Assembly: GCA_965250215.1 (NCBI GenBank)
Contig: CBDFNN010000004.1
Span: forward strand, 2,666,001 to 2,730,000
Direction: 5' to 3'
Source of the DNA: CBDFNN01 sp965250215
GTDB lineage: Bacteria > Bacteroidota > Rhodothermia > Rhodothermales > DATKEJ01
DNA: 64,000 nt
The translations under genes and the position numbers were made by a program. The first letter of the stretch is position 1, and each line of letters begins with the position of its first letter. The notes under the pieces were generated by a model. That model saw only the letters and a list, made by a program, of their open reading frames with translations. It was not told the DNA's origin and did not search any database. Shown here in pieces: positions 44,136 through 54,110 of this stretch.

Positions 44136-44903
44136 ATGCCTGGACGCCCGTACGTACTTGGAGAAACGAATTGGAAAGAAATCAAGTCAACAAAAATCGA
44201 TATAGCCATTCTTCCATGGGGCGCCACTGAAGCGCACAACTATCACCTCCCCTATGCCACGGACATATACGAAGCTCAATATGTTTCCAATGAATCGGCA
44301 AGGAAAGCCTGGGACCGAGGCGTCAAAGTCCTTGCCCTTCCAGCCGTTCCTTTTGGTGTAAATACAGGTCAATTGGATATTCCATTCTGTATCAATATGA
44401 ATCCGTCAACCCAAGCTGCATTGATCCGTGATGTTGTGGATTCACTGTATAATCAAGGGATTCCGAAACTCATGATTATTAACAGTCATGGAGGAAATAA
44501 TTTCAATCAGATGATCCGGGAAATCTCTGCCGAGTATGAGTCTCCATTCGTTTGTGCCTGCAATTGGTTTAGAATTCTAGACGAAAATAAGTACTTCGAT
44601 GAACCTGGTGATCATGCCGGTGAAATGGAGACTTGTGTTATGATGCACATCGAACCTGATCTAGTTTTACCACTTTCTGAAGCTGGCGATGGTGCTGAAA
44701 AGAAACCGAAAGTCGGAGGGTTGAGAGAACGGTGGGTTTGGTCGCCGCGACAGTGGACTCAGGTTTCCGAAGATACCGGCGTTGGTGATCCTAAGGCCTC
44801 AACGCTAGAGAAAGGAGTAAATTATCTTGAAGACGTGACGGACAAGATATCCGACTTCCTTGTGGAGTTTGCCGAAATGGATCCATCGAACATGTACGAA
44901 TAA
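44136..44903 (+). CDS. Creatininase-family amidohydrolase
   Basis: A 255-residue protein. PWGATEAHNYHLPYATD at about 27-43 supplies metal-binding Glu and His, and INSHGGNNF and GDHAGEMETCVM carry the rest of the zinc/manganese site. Family members hydrolyse cyclic amides such as creatinine or are part of other amide-cleaving pathways. The start ATG at 44136 follows an AT-rich leader. The substrate is not evident from the neighbours, an OMP gene and an M24 peptidase. Confidence 0.9.
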   Translation: MPGRPYVLGETNWKEIKSTKIDIAILPWGATEAHNYHLPYATDIYEAQYVSNESARKAWDRGVKVLALPAVPFGVNTGQLDIPFCINMNPSTQAALIRDVVDSLYNQGIPKLMIINSHGGNNFNQMIREISAEYESPFVCACNWFRILDENKYFDEPGDHAGEMETCVMMHIEPDLVLPLSEAGDGAEKKPKVGGLRERWVWSPRQWTQVSEDTGVGDPKASTLEKGVNYLEDVTDKISDFLVEFAEMDPSNMYE

Positions 44904-44906
44904 GAC

Positions 44907-44960
44907 GTTTTGAGTTATTAGTTTTGAGTAGTCGTTTGTTATAAGTAATTAGTTATTGGT
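44907..44960. repeat. Degenerate GAGTTTT-type intergenic repeat
   Basis: The short gap between the creatininase and M24 genes is filled by imperfect repeats of TTTTGAGTT, AGTTTTGAGTAGTCG and TAATTAGTTATT words. The inverted form of the same words (ACTCAAAACTCAAAACTC) recurs at 56829-56890. Confidence 0.6.
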
Positions 44961-44967
44961 CAATAAA

Positions 44968-46362
44968 ATGGATAGCCCTAGAAATGTGCAGATAGCTCAT
45001 CGGCGCATTATCTTTCTTGTTCTACTTTCGTTCATATTTTTTGACACGTCTGAGGCTCAGGTAGCGAGTAATCCTCGGGCCAATGCTGTGGCTCGTGTTC
45101 ATCATCTGCCGAGTCTGCGCGCACAAGCTATAGAGCAACAACTATGGCTCGAGGAGCGCTTAAAGGAGACTCTTCCGACATTGATGAACGAGTACGATGT
45201 CGATATGTGGATATTATCGATGCGAGAGTACGCCGAAGATCCTGTATTCTGGTCAATCACCTCAGCAACAACTTTTGCAGCAAGAAGGCGATCGATTTAC
45301 GTTTTCACGAGACAAGATGACGGCAGTGTTAAACGCCTCGCTCTTGGGGGTTCAGACCAAGGTGGGCTATTTGAAGCTTACAAAGATCCCGACCAAAGTG
45401 TAGAAGGCAAGGAACTATGGGGTGGCGGCCAATGGGGCCTCCTTCGTCGGCTCGTCGAGAATGAAAATCCAGAAAACGTCGTTTTAAATATCGACGGTGT
45501 ACAAGCTTTCGCAGATGGACTACACTCGGGAGAACGAGAGGAACTTGAAAAGGCACTTGGGTCTGATTTGGTTAAAAAGATTCGAAGAGAGCCTCGTCTT
45601 GCTGTGGATTATATAGCAAAGCGAATTCCGGGAATGCAGAGTAGATACCGGAAAATCCAAGAGAGCGTTCATGCCATGATATCTACAGCTTTTTCCAGTG
45701 CAGTTATCACACCGGGAGAAAGCACGGTAGACGATGTTCGATGGTGGCTCCGTCAAAGAGTTCAGGAATTAGGAATGACAACTTGGTTTCATCCATCTGT
45801 TAGTGTCCAGCGCAGGGGTGGAGTTGATAGTACCGGGGATACAATAATTCAAAGAGGTGATTTATTGTGGTGCGACTTTGGAGTTATAGCTATGAGACTC
45901 AAAACAGACACGCAGCACCTAGGCTATGTCCTTAGGAAGGATGAGACTCAAGCACCTAAAGGTCTTCGTGATGGACTGGCTCAAACCAATCGACTTCAGG
46001 ATATTCTTCTTGGCCAAATGAATCCAGGAAGAACTGGAAATGACATACTGATGGCAGCCTTGCGACAAATGAAATCTGAAGGCATAAATGGTACGATCTA
46101 CACCCATCCTATTGGCGACCATGGGCACGGTGCCGGACCCCTCATTGGCCTCTGGGATAGGCAAGAACCCATTGAAGGACGTGGTGATATTCAGCTCAGA
46201 TCCTCAACATGGCATTCTATTGAACTGCAATCCAAACTACAGGTAGCTGAGTGGGACGATCAGCTCGTGGAGTTTAGGCAGGAAGAAGAGGCCGGAGTTG
46301 ATGAAAATGGAGACCGGTATTGGGTCTATCGAAGACAAGAAAACCTACACCTCGTTTGGTGA
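44968..46362 (+). CDS. Exported M24-family (Xaa-Pro aminopeptidase-like) protein
   Basis: A 464-residue pita-bread-fold peptidase with a signal peptide (about 13-31, ending SEAQ). Metal-ligand blocks can be followed: LLWCDFGV and a second Asp about 11 residues on, HPIGDHGHGAGP for His, HSIELQS for the first Glu, and QLVEFRQEEE for the second. Such enzymes remove N-terminal residues before proline. The ATG at 44968 is chosen; an in-frame TTG lies 12 bp upstream. Export makes a nutrient-recycling role likely. Confidence 0.87.
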   Translation: MDSPRNVQIAHRRIIFLVLLSFIFFDTSEAQVASNPRANAVARVHHLPSLRAQAIEQQLWLEERLKETLPTLMNEYDVDMWILSMREYAEDPVFWSITSATTFAARRRSIYVFTRQDDGSVKRLALGGSDQGGLFEAYKDPDQSVEGKELWGGGQWGLLRRLVENENPENVVLNIDGVQAFADGLHSGEREELEKALGSDLVKKIRREPRLAVDYIAKRIPGMQSRYRKIQESVHAMISTAFSSAVITPGESTVDDVRWWLRQRVQELGMTTWFHPSVSVQRRGGVDSTGDTIIQRGDLLWCDFGVIAMRLKTDTQHLGYVLRKDETQAPKGLRDGLAQTNRLQDILLGQMNPGRTGNDILMAALRQMKSEGINGTIYTHPIGDHGHGAGPLIGLWDRQEPIEGRGDIQLRSSTWHSIELQSKLQVAEWDDQLVEFRQEEEAGVDENGDRYWVYRRQENLHLVW

Positions 46363-46431
46363 CGACTCTCGAAAATCGCGTTCATAATAGTAAGATCCCT
46401 CCGCGGCGCGCCGGACTTAATGGACGAGATG

Positions 46432-47358
46432 TTACTCCTTATTACCAGCCTTGTAGAGATCGGTAGGTATTAGAATTTCGTGCTGAAGCTCCTCCCCGTT
46501 CATATATGATATGATTGCGGAGACCGTCTTCTCTCCTATCCAATCTGGATGTTGAACTGCATCGGCATATATTTTTCCCTGATCAATTGCCGCAATTCCC
46601 TCAGCCTGCCCATCAACGCTTACTATTTTAACAGCTTCTAATTTTCCTGCATCTTCCAGGGCAGCAACAGCCCCTAATGCCGATGGATCATTGATCGCAA
46701 AAACTCCCACAAGATCCGGATGAGATTGAAGCATATCTTGCATGGCCTTGAATCCCTGATCTTTAACCCCTCCCCCTGGGAGTGTGACGACAATTTCTAG
46801 GCTGTGATCAGGACTCTCAGCTAGCATATCTGCAAAGCCTTTGGTTCGCAATATTACTGACTCGATCGCGGGATGATCGATAATACCAATATTTCCAGCT
46901 CCACCGGTCGCTTCGATCATGGCCTGTGCAGCCAACTGACCCGCCTGATAGTTGTCCGTCGCAATATGTGAGACGACCTGGACATCATCTGCAAGGACCG
47001 CTATGTCAGCTGTGAAAACTGGAATACCAGCATCATTTGCCAATTTTACAGCAGATCCAACAGCTCTAGAGTCTGCCGGTGTGAGAACTATCGCATCGAA
47101 ACCATTAACAACGAAGTCTTGAACTTGATTGAATTGCCGAGTCGGATCAAAGTCAGAAGAAACGACCTGTACTTCGAATCCGTGCTTCGCCGCCTCGGTA
47201 GTTATAACCTCTCCAATTTCAACAAAGAAAGGATTTGTTGAACTCAATATTGATACCCCTATCCGTCGTGTGCCGCTTTCATCTTTTGTTGAATCGGTGC
47301 ATCCCCAAATCAGGGACACAGCACAGAAGAAAAAAATCCAGAAACTTGCTCTATTCAT
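46432..47358 (-). CDS. Sugar ABC transporter substrate-binding lipoprotein (RbsB type)
   Basis: A 308-residue lipoprotein with lipobox LIWGC and the periplasmic-binding-protein type I fold: IGVSILSSTNPFFVEIGEV, DAIVLTPADSRAV, VVSHIATDNYQAGQLAAQ and FAINDPSALGAVAALEDAG match ribose-family binders. It overlaps the sulfatase gene by 8 bases, so the two are co-expressed. No ABC permease is next to it; the MalK-type ATPase at 933 belongs to a different importer class. A role in taking up a desulfated sugar is inferred. Confidence 0.9.
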   Translation of the reverse strand: MNRASFWIFFFCAVSLIWGCTDSTKDESGTRRIGVSILSSTNPFFVEIGEVITTEAAKHGFEVQVVSSDFDPTRQFNQVQDFVVNGFDAIVLTPADSRAVGSAVKLANDAGIPVFTADIAVLADDVQVVSHIATDNYQAGQLAAQAMIEATGGAGNIGIIDHPAIESVILRTKGFADMLAESPDHSLEIVVTLPGGGVKDQGFKAMQDMLQSHPDLVGVFAINDPSALGAVAALEDAGKLEAVKIVSVDGQAEGIAAIDQGKIYADAVQHPDWIGEKTVSAIISYMNGEELQHEILIPTDLYKAGNKE

Positions 47359-48706
47359 TGTCCTTGAGGGCTTTGGGTATTGGTCTAGATGTAACTTCAC
47401 TCTTAAGATATTTATAAGTCAACAACTCGTCCGCGTTGAGATCCTCCACCGCGACTGGATTTTTCTCCATGATATCTAGGTCGAGAAAATAATAGCTCCC
47501 ATCATTGTAGTATTTTCGATCACGAGTCTGAGCCCAAGATCTGTGTTTGAAGCCACCCCATTCAGGAGCATAGTAGGTGTAGATTGATCGCCGAACTTCA
47601 GCCTCTTTTTTCCCCTTGAGCTGGTTCAGCAAACTAAGACCATCTAGGTCTAAACTATCTGGAAGTGAGATGCCGGCTGCATCAGCAAATGTTGGAAAAA
47701 CATCTGTGAGATCAACCAGATTCGTATTTAGACTATTGCCTTCTATTTCCTCTGGCCAGACTGCGATGAGTGGGACGTGGGTCCCATATGTCGTGGAATA
47801 GGCTTTCTGTCCTCGAATTGCCCCCTTCAAAAAATTACTGGTGACATCAACGTCGGTCCCGTTGTCTCCTACGAAGAGTAGAAGCGTGTTCTGCATTAAA
47901 CCTGTACGTGTCAAGTTAGAGCTGAGTCGTCCAATCAGTTTGTCCATGTAAGTCACGTTATTGGCAAACCACATTGAATCATTTAATCTTGCATCTGGAT
48001 CGAAATCCTCATAGCCATCCGATCCTGGAGTTGGTTGAAATGGATCGTGCGTTAAGACCATCGGGTAGTAAATAAGAAAAGGATTGTCCCTCGGACGTTC
48101 GAGAAAGCCCTCGATGTAGTCTGCAAATAGGTCTGGACCGTATCGTCCATTGAATTGTCGGTCCTGATTTCCATTTACAACAATCCAAGGGTTTTTAAAC
48201 CGAGATCCGTTTTTTTCCGTGACTTGCCATAAGGCGCTTTGGTCAAAGCCGACCTCGTTTGGCAATGAACCCCTTCCTTTGGCCAAGGCCCTTTGTCTTC
48301 TATTACCGTAGAGTTGCCATTTACCAGCCGCCAAGGTGCTATAATTTGCTCCTTTCAATATATCCGCGAAAGTGCTCTCTCTAGGATTCAGCAGTCCAAA
48401 ACCTCTGTAATTTTTGTAATTGTATTTTCCGGTCAGAACTTGTACACGACTTGGTGTGCACAGAGGTGTTGCATAGGCATTAGTAAAATTCATGCCCCAG
48501 GATTTCAGAGAATCAATATGTGGAGTGTCGTAGAGATTATCGGGATCATCAATTATTTCATATCCAATATCATCTACAAACACCAATACAATGTTTGGTG
48601 CAGGGGAGACAACTTTTCCCGGTTCTCGTTCACACGAAACGAGGGCAAATAGACAGAGCGTTAGCGCAGCTCGATATTGACTTGTGCATCTCATTTTCCT
48701 GATCAT
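47351..48706 (-). CDS. Sulfatase-family lipoprotein
   Basis: A 451-residue alkaline-phosphatase-superfamily sulfatase with lipobox ALVSC. The formylglycine-modification site is CTPSR in ATPLCTPSRVQVLTGKY, and metal/sulfate-binding residues appear in VLVFVDDIGYE, AGKWQLYG, THDPFQP and FVGDNGTD. It removes sulfate esters, likely from algal or marine polysaccharides. Overlap with the sugar-binding protein supports a desulfation-then-uptake pathway. The formylglycine-generating enzyme is not in the window. Confidence 0.93.
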   Translation of the reverse strand: MIRKMRCTSQYRAALTLCLFALVSCEREPGKVVSPAPNIVLVFVDDIGYEIIDDPDNLYDTPHIDSLKSWGMNFTNAYATPLCTPSRVQVLTGKYNYKNYRGFGLLNPRESTFADILKGANYSTLAAGKWQLYGNRRQRALAKGRGSLPNEVGFDQSALWQVTEKNGSRFKNPWIVVNGNQDRQFNGRYGPDLFADYIEGFLERPRDNPFLIYYPMVLTHDPFQPTPGSDGYEDFDPDARLNDSMWFANNVTYMDKLIGRLSSNLTRTGLMQNTLLLFVGDNGTDVDVTSNFLKGAIRGQKAYSTTYGTHVPLIAVWPEEIEGNSLNTNLVDLTDVFPTFADAAGISLPDSLDLDGLSLLNQLKGKKEAEVRRSIYTYYAPEWGGFKHRSWAQTRDRKYYNDGSYYFLDLDIMEKNPVAVEDLNADELLTYKYLKSEVTSRPIPKALKDNE

Positions 48707-48813
48707 TCTGCAGAATACGCAATATCATTACTCCGATTTAGGATTTGATTTTCATGCTTTGAAACGACCTTCAGTTCTTTACGTAGAGAGATTCGTTCAT
48801 CAACAAAAGACGC

Positions 48814-51039
48814 GTGAAATACCAATATTTCCCTTTAGTTCTAGCTCTGTGCTTCGCAACTCAGGTTCTACCTACACATCTATCGGCCCAAAGCACTGCC
48901 GGCTCCAACGAATTTAAGGCTGTCTTTACAGAGTCCCCTCCAAATGTGGACGGCAATCTGGACGACCAAGTTTGGCAGACAATCGCTCCCATCACCTCAT
49001 TTACTCAAGTATGGCCTGATGATGGTGCGGCCCCAACGGAGCACTCTGAAGTCAGAATTGCATATGATCGAGACTTTCTCTATTTCGCCTTCAATTTCCT
49101 GGACGATAATCCAGAATTGATCCGAGCAAAAAACCTCGAACGCGGTGGAAGAAACGACAGAGACGACCATGCTTATATCTCTCTGGACACCTTTCAAGAT
49201 GGCAGAAACGCCTATCTCTTCGAGATGAACGCACTGGGAACGCAGGATGATGCGACTATCTCAGACGAGGGCCTTACTCTTGATAGTTTTTCATGGGACG
49301 CCGTTTTTCGAAGCGAGACCCAAATAACTGATAAAGGCTGGACAATGGAGGTGTCTATTCCCTTTCGACAACTTCGATTTCCTGAGGGGGACGACCTGAG
49401 TTTTGGGTTGATGCTTTCTCGAATGATAAATCGGAAAAATGAAAGAGTAATGTGGCCAGCGATCGGCCTAGAATTCGGTGGGAATTTTGGTGCCTTTGGT
49501 GTCTTATCTGCCGTCTCGCAATACGGCCGTCTTACTGGATTGAAAAACATCCGAAGAGGCAAAAATATTGAGATTAAGCCTTACATCATTACGGGAGCTC
49601 AAAAATCACGAGCCAGCTTAAGTGAGGAAATTACCACCAGCGATTTCACAAAAGATCTTGGTGTCGATGTTAAGTATGGGATTACCTCAAATTTGACTTT
49701 GGATTTGACCGTAAACACCGATTTCGCTCAGGTTGAGTCTGACAACGTCCAACTTAATTTGACACGATTCAGTCTCTTCTTCCCAGAAAAAAGGGAGTTC
49801 TTTCTTGAGCGATCTGGTCTCTTTGAACATGGCAATTCAAGATCGACTCAAACATTTTTTTCTCGGCGAATTGGCTTATCAGACAACATACTAGCAGGTG
49901 CCCGTGTCACTGGACAAGTAGGTCGTTTTTCTGTAGGACTACTTAATATCGAGACGGGTCAAGAACTCAAACAGTTTCTTGGGAATGATTCTGCAAACAA
50001 CACGGTTGCGAGAATCCGAACTAGCGTATTCCCAAGGGCCACTGTTGGTGCGATATTAACAAACGTGTCAACGGCAGAAGGAAGGAACACCAGCCTTGGC
50101 TTAGATGCTCAGTACAGATTCTATAATGCCTCAGAGTTTAATACTTGGATTACCCAAGTAAATGATGACAATCTTGAGCGTGAAGGAAGGGCAGGCCATG
50201 TCGGACTGAGCATACAGAACGATACCTACGCGGGTGGAGTCGAGTTCACCGGCGTTGGCGAAAACTATTTTCCCGCGCTTGGATTCGTCAGGCGACGGGA
50301 TATGCGCCGTCTCGGAACGGCTTTGACTTACAAGCCGATTGTCGAATGGAGCGCAGTTCCTCTGATACGACGTGTCACATTCGACTCAGACCTCGAGTTT
50401 ATTGCTGGACAAGATGGTGAAAAACAGTCCAATGAGATTGACCTCACAACAACGATTGAGTTCAACAGAAGAGACAACCTCTCTGTGGGCGTTACACGAA
50501 GTTTCGAACGCCTGGAAAGTGACTTTGAAATTCGTCCAAATGCCATCATCGAAGCAGATGACTATACTTTCAATCAGCTTGGAGTTAGGGGACAAACCGA
50601 TTCAAGCAGACGAACCTTTGGATCGGGTTTCCTTTCGACTGGTGGATTCTTTAGCGGCAATCGGACAGATCTCGGTGCCACCCTTGGATTTCGACAGTCA
50701 CAATATCTCCAAATGGAGGGCGGTTTGATATATTCTAGTATCGATTTACCGACAGATAATGGGGAATTCACGGCGACGACGGCCTCGCTTTCTATCCTTG
50801 GGGCTCTGAATAGAAAGTTGTTTGCGAAAGCTCTTATTCAATACGATAATTTCTCAAGGGACATGCAGGCCAACATTCGTGTTGATTGGATTCACACTCC
50901 TGGTAGCGATCTGTTTTTCGTGTTCAATACCTCCTACCATTTGACAGAGGAGGGCGAAGACATTTTCGACCCTCGGCGAGACCTGCTTCTTAACGATCGA
51001 GTGGCCGTGGCAAAATTGACGTATTTGATTCTGATCTAG
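48814..51039 (+). CDS. DUF5916 outer-membrane barrel protein with CBM9-like N-terminus
   Basis: A 741-residue exported protein starting at GTG. After the signal peptide (about 1-26), a CBM9-like beta-sandwich lies at about 34-215 (VDGNLDDQVWQTIAPITSF, VRIAYDRDFLYFAFNF). The C-terminal half is a DUF5916 barrel (NTDFAQVESDNVQLNLTRF, FFPEKREFFLERSGLFEHG). This pair of domains is common in Bacteroidota-related phyla, probably as a sugar-binding outer-membrane protein. It runs divergently from the sulfatase and shares a CTAG end with the hydrolase gene. Confidence 0.92.
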   Translation: MKYQYFPLVLALCFATQVLPTHLSAQSTAGSNEFKAVFTESPPNVDGNLDDQVWQTIAPITSFTQVWPDDGAAPTEHSEVRIAYDRDFLYFAFNFLDDNPELIRAKNLERGGRNDRDDHAYISLDTFQDGRNAYLFEMNALGTQDDATISDEGLTLDSFSWDAVFRSETQITDKGWTMEVSIPFRQLRFPEGDDLSFGLMLSRMINRKNERVMWPAIGLEFGGNFGAFGVLSAVSQYGRLTGLKNIRRGKNIEIKPYIITGAQKSRASLSEEITTSDFTKDLGVDVKYGITSNLTLDLTVNTDFAQVESDNVQLNLTRFSLFFPEKREFFLERSGLFEHGNSRSTQTFFSRRIGLSDNILAGARVTGQVGRFSVGLLNIETGQELKQFLGNDSANNTVARIRTSVFPRATVGAILTNVSTAEGRNTSLGLDAQYRFYNASEFNTWITQVNDDNLEREGRAGHVGLSIQNDTYAGGVEFTGVGENYFPALGFVRRRDMRRLGTALTYKPIVEWSAVPLIRRVTFDSDLEFIAGQDGEKQSNEIDLTTTIEFNRRDNLSVGVTRSFERLESDFEIRPNAIIEADDYTFNQLGVRGQTDSSRRTFGSGFLSTGGFFSGNRTDLGATLGFRQSQYLQMEGGLIYSSIDLPTDNGEFTATTASLSILGALNRKLFAKALIQYDNFSRDMQANIRVDWIHTPGSDLFFVFNTSYHLTEEGEDIFDPRRDLLLNDRVAVAKLTYLILI

Positions 51040-51926
51040 ATTGACTCGTAAAAGGTCTTAATCGAGTCTGTCCATTTTGAAGGGCTGCCTAGCTGACAGA
51101 AATGTCCGACGCCCAGCATCTTTGTTGAAAAAGCACTTGGACACACGACAGAAATTAATTGCTCTTGAATAATTCGAGGCGCAACATTGTCGTCAAGACC
51201 CCAGACGATGTGAATCGGAATCTTTGCTTCGCGCAAGGCGGGAAGCCATCGGCTAGATTCGTATGTCTCTCTGTCCTTCAAATAGTAGATCAGTCGATGT
51301 AGGACTGCTCGTCCTCCATTGTTCTTGTGATTCTTCCATAAGTCCCGAATATCACTTTCACCAAGATTCTCATTTCCATGCGCACTTCGGACTTGTTGAC
51401 TAAAAAGGCGATAGTTGGCGGTGAACCGGAAGATATTGCCAAGGGGTGAAAGTAGAACTTTCTGTGTCCAACGAAGCTGGCTGTGTTCGAGAATCACTCC
51501 GCCATTCGTCAGTGCTATGCTCTGAAGTCCTGCATCAAAATCCCTCGGAAGTTGGGAATGATTGAATCTATGCAGGAGTTCTGTCGCGATGCTATCGCCC
51601 ATATCGTGCGCGATGATATGCCCTCCTTTTACTCCAAGCTGAGACCAAGCACTTAGAAGGGCGTCGCTCTGATTGGCAATCGAATAGAGATAGTCTTTTG
51701 GTTTTGCACTGTGTCCGAAGCCCGGAAGATCTACCAGAACAACTCGATCAAATATCTGTGCGAGACCTTCAACTACCTTGTGAAAAGAGAAAGATGACTC
51801 TGGAAAACCGTGAAGCAACATTACGGTCTTCGAAGCTTCTGCTGAAGAGTCACCTAGCTCTACATAGAATACTTCGATTTTGCGATCGAGTACTTCCAGA
51901 TATTTACCCTTGCGATACCATTCCAC
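51036..51926 (-). CDS. Alpha/beta hydrolase (epoxide hydrolase/dehalogenase-like)
   Basis: A 296-residue hydrolase. LLHGFPESSFSF forms the oxyanion hole, AHDMGDSIA holds an Asp-type nucleophile (HDxG rather than GxSxG), VWGLDDNVAP includes the acid region and GVGHFCQLGSP the His. This pattern fits epoxide hydrolases and haloalkane dehalogenases. The frame extends to 51983, but the extra N-terminus is only Lys/Asn-rich repeat-encoded sequence, so a GTG at 51926 is preferred. It is downstream of an S9 peptidase on the same strand. Confidence 0.8.
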   Translation of the reverse strand: MEWYRKGKYLEVLDRKIEVFYVELGDSSAEASKTVMLLHGFPESSFSFHKVVEGLAQIFDRVVLVDLPGFGHSAKPKDYLYSIANQSDALLSAWSQLGVKGGHIIAHDMGDSIATELLHRFNHSQLPRDFDAGLQSIALTNGGVILEHSQLRWTQKVLLSPLGNIFRFTANYRLFSQQVRSAHGNENLGESDIRDLWKNHKNNGGRAVLHRLIYYLKDRETYESSRWLPALREAKIPIHIVWGLDDNVAPRIIQEQLISVVCPSAFSTKMLGVGHFCQLGSPSKWTDSIKTFYESI

Positions 51927-51983
51927 AAGGTTCTTTTGGTTCTTGGTATGTGGTTTTTTGTTCTTAGTCTTGATGTTCTTCAA
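51927..51983. repeat. Degenerate GGTTCTT/TGTGGTT intergenic repeat
   Basis: Imperfect repeats of TTCTTTTGGTTCTTGG, TATGTGGTT and TTGTTCTTAGTCTTG fill the junction between the S9 peptidase and the hydrolase, running into the last codons of the peptidase gene. They resemble the repeats at 54111, 57541 and 57998. Confidence 0.6.
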
Positions 51984-53976
51984 ACCAAGCTAAGACATGT
52001 AGGACTTTTGCGATCATCTGACTTGGACGACCAGCAATCCCGTGACCAACGCCAGGAATCCTAACTAGGGCTGTTGGTACCTGTCGGATCTTCAAAGCAG
52101 AATAATACTGTTCTGTCTCAGACATAGGTGTTCGTCGATCTTCCTCTCCAGTGAGTAACATCGTTGGGGTTTTAACATTGCCGACCAATGAAATAGGTGA
52201 GCGCTTGTAGTAGTGCTCCGGATCTTCCCAGGGTGCTGCTGGAAACCAGTATTTGTAGTAGGTCTGTGGATTGTCGGCTGTCAGTACGAAGCTGAACCAA
52301 TTGATCACAGGCTTTGCGACTACGGCTGCTCGGAATCGATCGGTCTTACCTACTATCCAAGAAGATAGCACTCCTCCCCCACTACCTCCTGTCACATAAA
52401 GTTGATCTGAGTCGATGAATCCCTTGGCAATCACGGCATCGACCCCGCTCATAAGATCATCGTAGTCCTCGTTAGGATAATTGTGGTGAATCAGATTGGC
52501 GAAGTCAGCTCCATAGCTCGTGCTTCCTCTTGGGTTGACGTACAGCACTACATAGCCAGCCGATGCATACATTTGCACCTCTGACGAAAATCGATCTCCA
52601 TAATTTGCGAAGGGTCCACCGTGGATCTCAAGAAGAAGTGGATACTTTTTGGATGCATCGAAATTTGGTGGGTAGGCTATCCAGGACTGAATATCGATTT
52701 GATCATGACTCGACTTATACCAGAGTTCTTCCACCGTGCCAAGTTTCGTAAAAGCGAAGAGGTCGTCATTTAAGGAGGTCAGAATCTGAGCATCGGAGCT
52801 CCCAGGATTAAGAACCGCGAGCTCAGCAGGTCTGTCGCTCGTCCCGTAGGTGTAGGCAATTGTTCCATCATTGGCGACGCTAAAAGACCCACTTCCGTAT
52901 GGTCTTCCCATGGTCGTTCCTCCGCGGTTTTCAGCCAATAGTTGTGATTCGCCGTTGTCTAGATGGCCAATCTTACCGTTCCCGTCTTTATCGAAGGCAT
53001 AGTAGATAGAATTGCTATCGCTACCCCATTTGATCTGACTTGCACTGTCCTCAAACCGAGTGGTCGAAATAATCTTTTCTGATTCTAGATCTAATACTGA
53101 GATTTGAGATGCTTGAAAACCCATAAGCTTATCGACGTAGCCAAGTATTGCGAGCTTCCTTCCATCAGGTGATAGGACAGGTGACAGGTCTGGCCCATTA
53201 CGTGAGGTGATTTTATTGACAGCCTTGCCGAATACCGTGATTCTGTAAATGTCAGAATCATTAGAGTTGAGTTCTCGATCCTCCCGATGATTTGCGCTCG
53301 CAAATATCGACTTACCATCATTGCTCCATTCCAGCGATCCACTAAATCCTTGATCGCCGTGCGTGACTTGTTGCTCCGCTCCTCCGTCTGAGGAAATCAC
53401 AAAAACATGAGAGGCTCCTTGCTTGTTAAATCCAGAACCGTCGGATTGGAATTTGAGGTCACGGATCATGCGTGGTGGGTCGGCCCATTCTGCGCCTTCG
53501 GGCTTCTTTGGCATCTTGATATTGGAGCCTGGTTTGGACTCGACAAACATTCGAAAAGCGATCCATTTTCCGTCGGGACTCCAACGCATCGATGACGGGC
53601 TGGAGCTCAAGGAGCTAATCTTTTGAGTGCGATCTTCATCCGGCCAAGCGAGGTATATCTGCTTGCTTCCAGATTCACTCGATGTGAACATTAGTCGATC
53701 CCCCTTGGCCGACCATTGTGCTTGCGAGCTAGGACCCTCGAATTCTAGCCGTCGATTGACGCTCCCATCTCGATTGGACAGCCAGATCTCACTTCGACTC
53801 CTGTCCAACATTTTATCGAAAGAGTTGCGTAGGTATGCAATGCTCCTTCCATCTGGTGCAATCTGTGGATCACTGACCCATTCAAGATCGAAGACGTCTT
53901 CGGGTGTGAATATCTCTACCTGCGCATTTGCAGGAAGAGTGAGAAAGAGAAAGGCGAGTGTCAGAATCGATTTCAA
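51964..53976 (-). CDS. S9-family peptidase (prolyl oligopeptidase/acylaminoacyl peptidase type)
   Basis: A 670-residue exported serine peptidase. Signal peptide (about 1-19), a PD40-type propeller (SDPQIAPDGRSIAYLRNS, MRWSPDGKWIAFRM, LSPVLSPDGRKLAILG) to about 400, then the alpha/beta hydrolase catalytic domain. Nucleophile Ser near 532 in TGGSGGGVLSSW, Asp near 611 in LTGEEDRRTP and His near 645 in GVGHGIAGRPSQ. It degrades peptides in the periplasm. The start is a TTG, and the C-terminal end runs into the repeat at 51927-51983. Confidence 0.92.
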   Translation of the reverse strand: MKSILTLAFLFLTLPANAQVEIFTPEDVFDLEWVSDPQIAPDGRSIAYLRNSFDKMLDRSRSEIWLSNRDGSVNRRLEFEGPSSQAQWSAKGDRLMFTSSESGSKQIYLAWPDEDRTQKISSLSSSPSSMRWSPDGKWIAFRMFVESKPGSNIKMPKKPEGAEWADPPRMIRDLKFQSDGSGFNKQGASHVFVISSDGGAEQQVTHGDQGFSGSLEWSNDGKSIFASANHREDRELNSNDSDIYRITVFGKAVNKITSRNGPDLSPVLSPDGRKLAILGYVDKLMGFQASQISVLDLESEKIISTTRFEDSASQIKWGSDSNSIYYAFDKDGNGKIGHLDNGESQLLAENRGGTTMGRPYGSGSFSVANDGTIAYTYGTSDRPAELAVLNPGSSDAQILTSLNDDLFAFTKLGTVEELWYKSSHDQIDIQSWIAYPPNFDASKKYPLLLEIHGGPFANYGDRFSSEVQMYASAGYVVLYVNPRGSTSYGADFANLIHHNYPNEDYDDLMSGVDAVIAKGFIDSDQLYVTGGSGGGVLSSWIVGKTDRFRAAVVAKPVINWFSFVLTADNPQTYYKYWFPAAPWEDPEHYYKRSPISLVGNVKTPTMLLTGEEDRRTPMSETEQYYSALKIRQVPTALVRIPGVGHGIAGRPSQMIAKVLHVLAWFEEHQD

Positions 53977-54110
53977 ATCCGTTCGGCGTTGGTTTATCCA
54001 AAAAGATAGTCGGATTAGAGCTCTAGCCCAAAAACGGAAATATTCAAATGATGAATAACGAAGTTGGAATTAGTAGATGACTCTTACCAAAATAGTCAGC
54101 CCACAAATAT

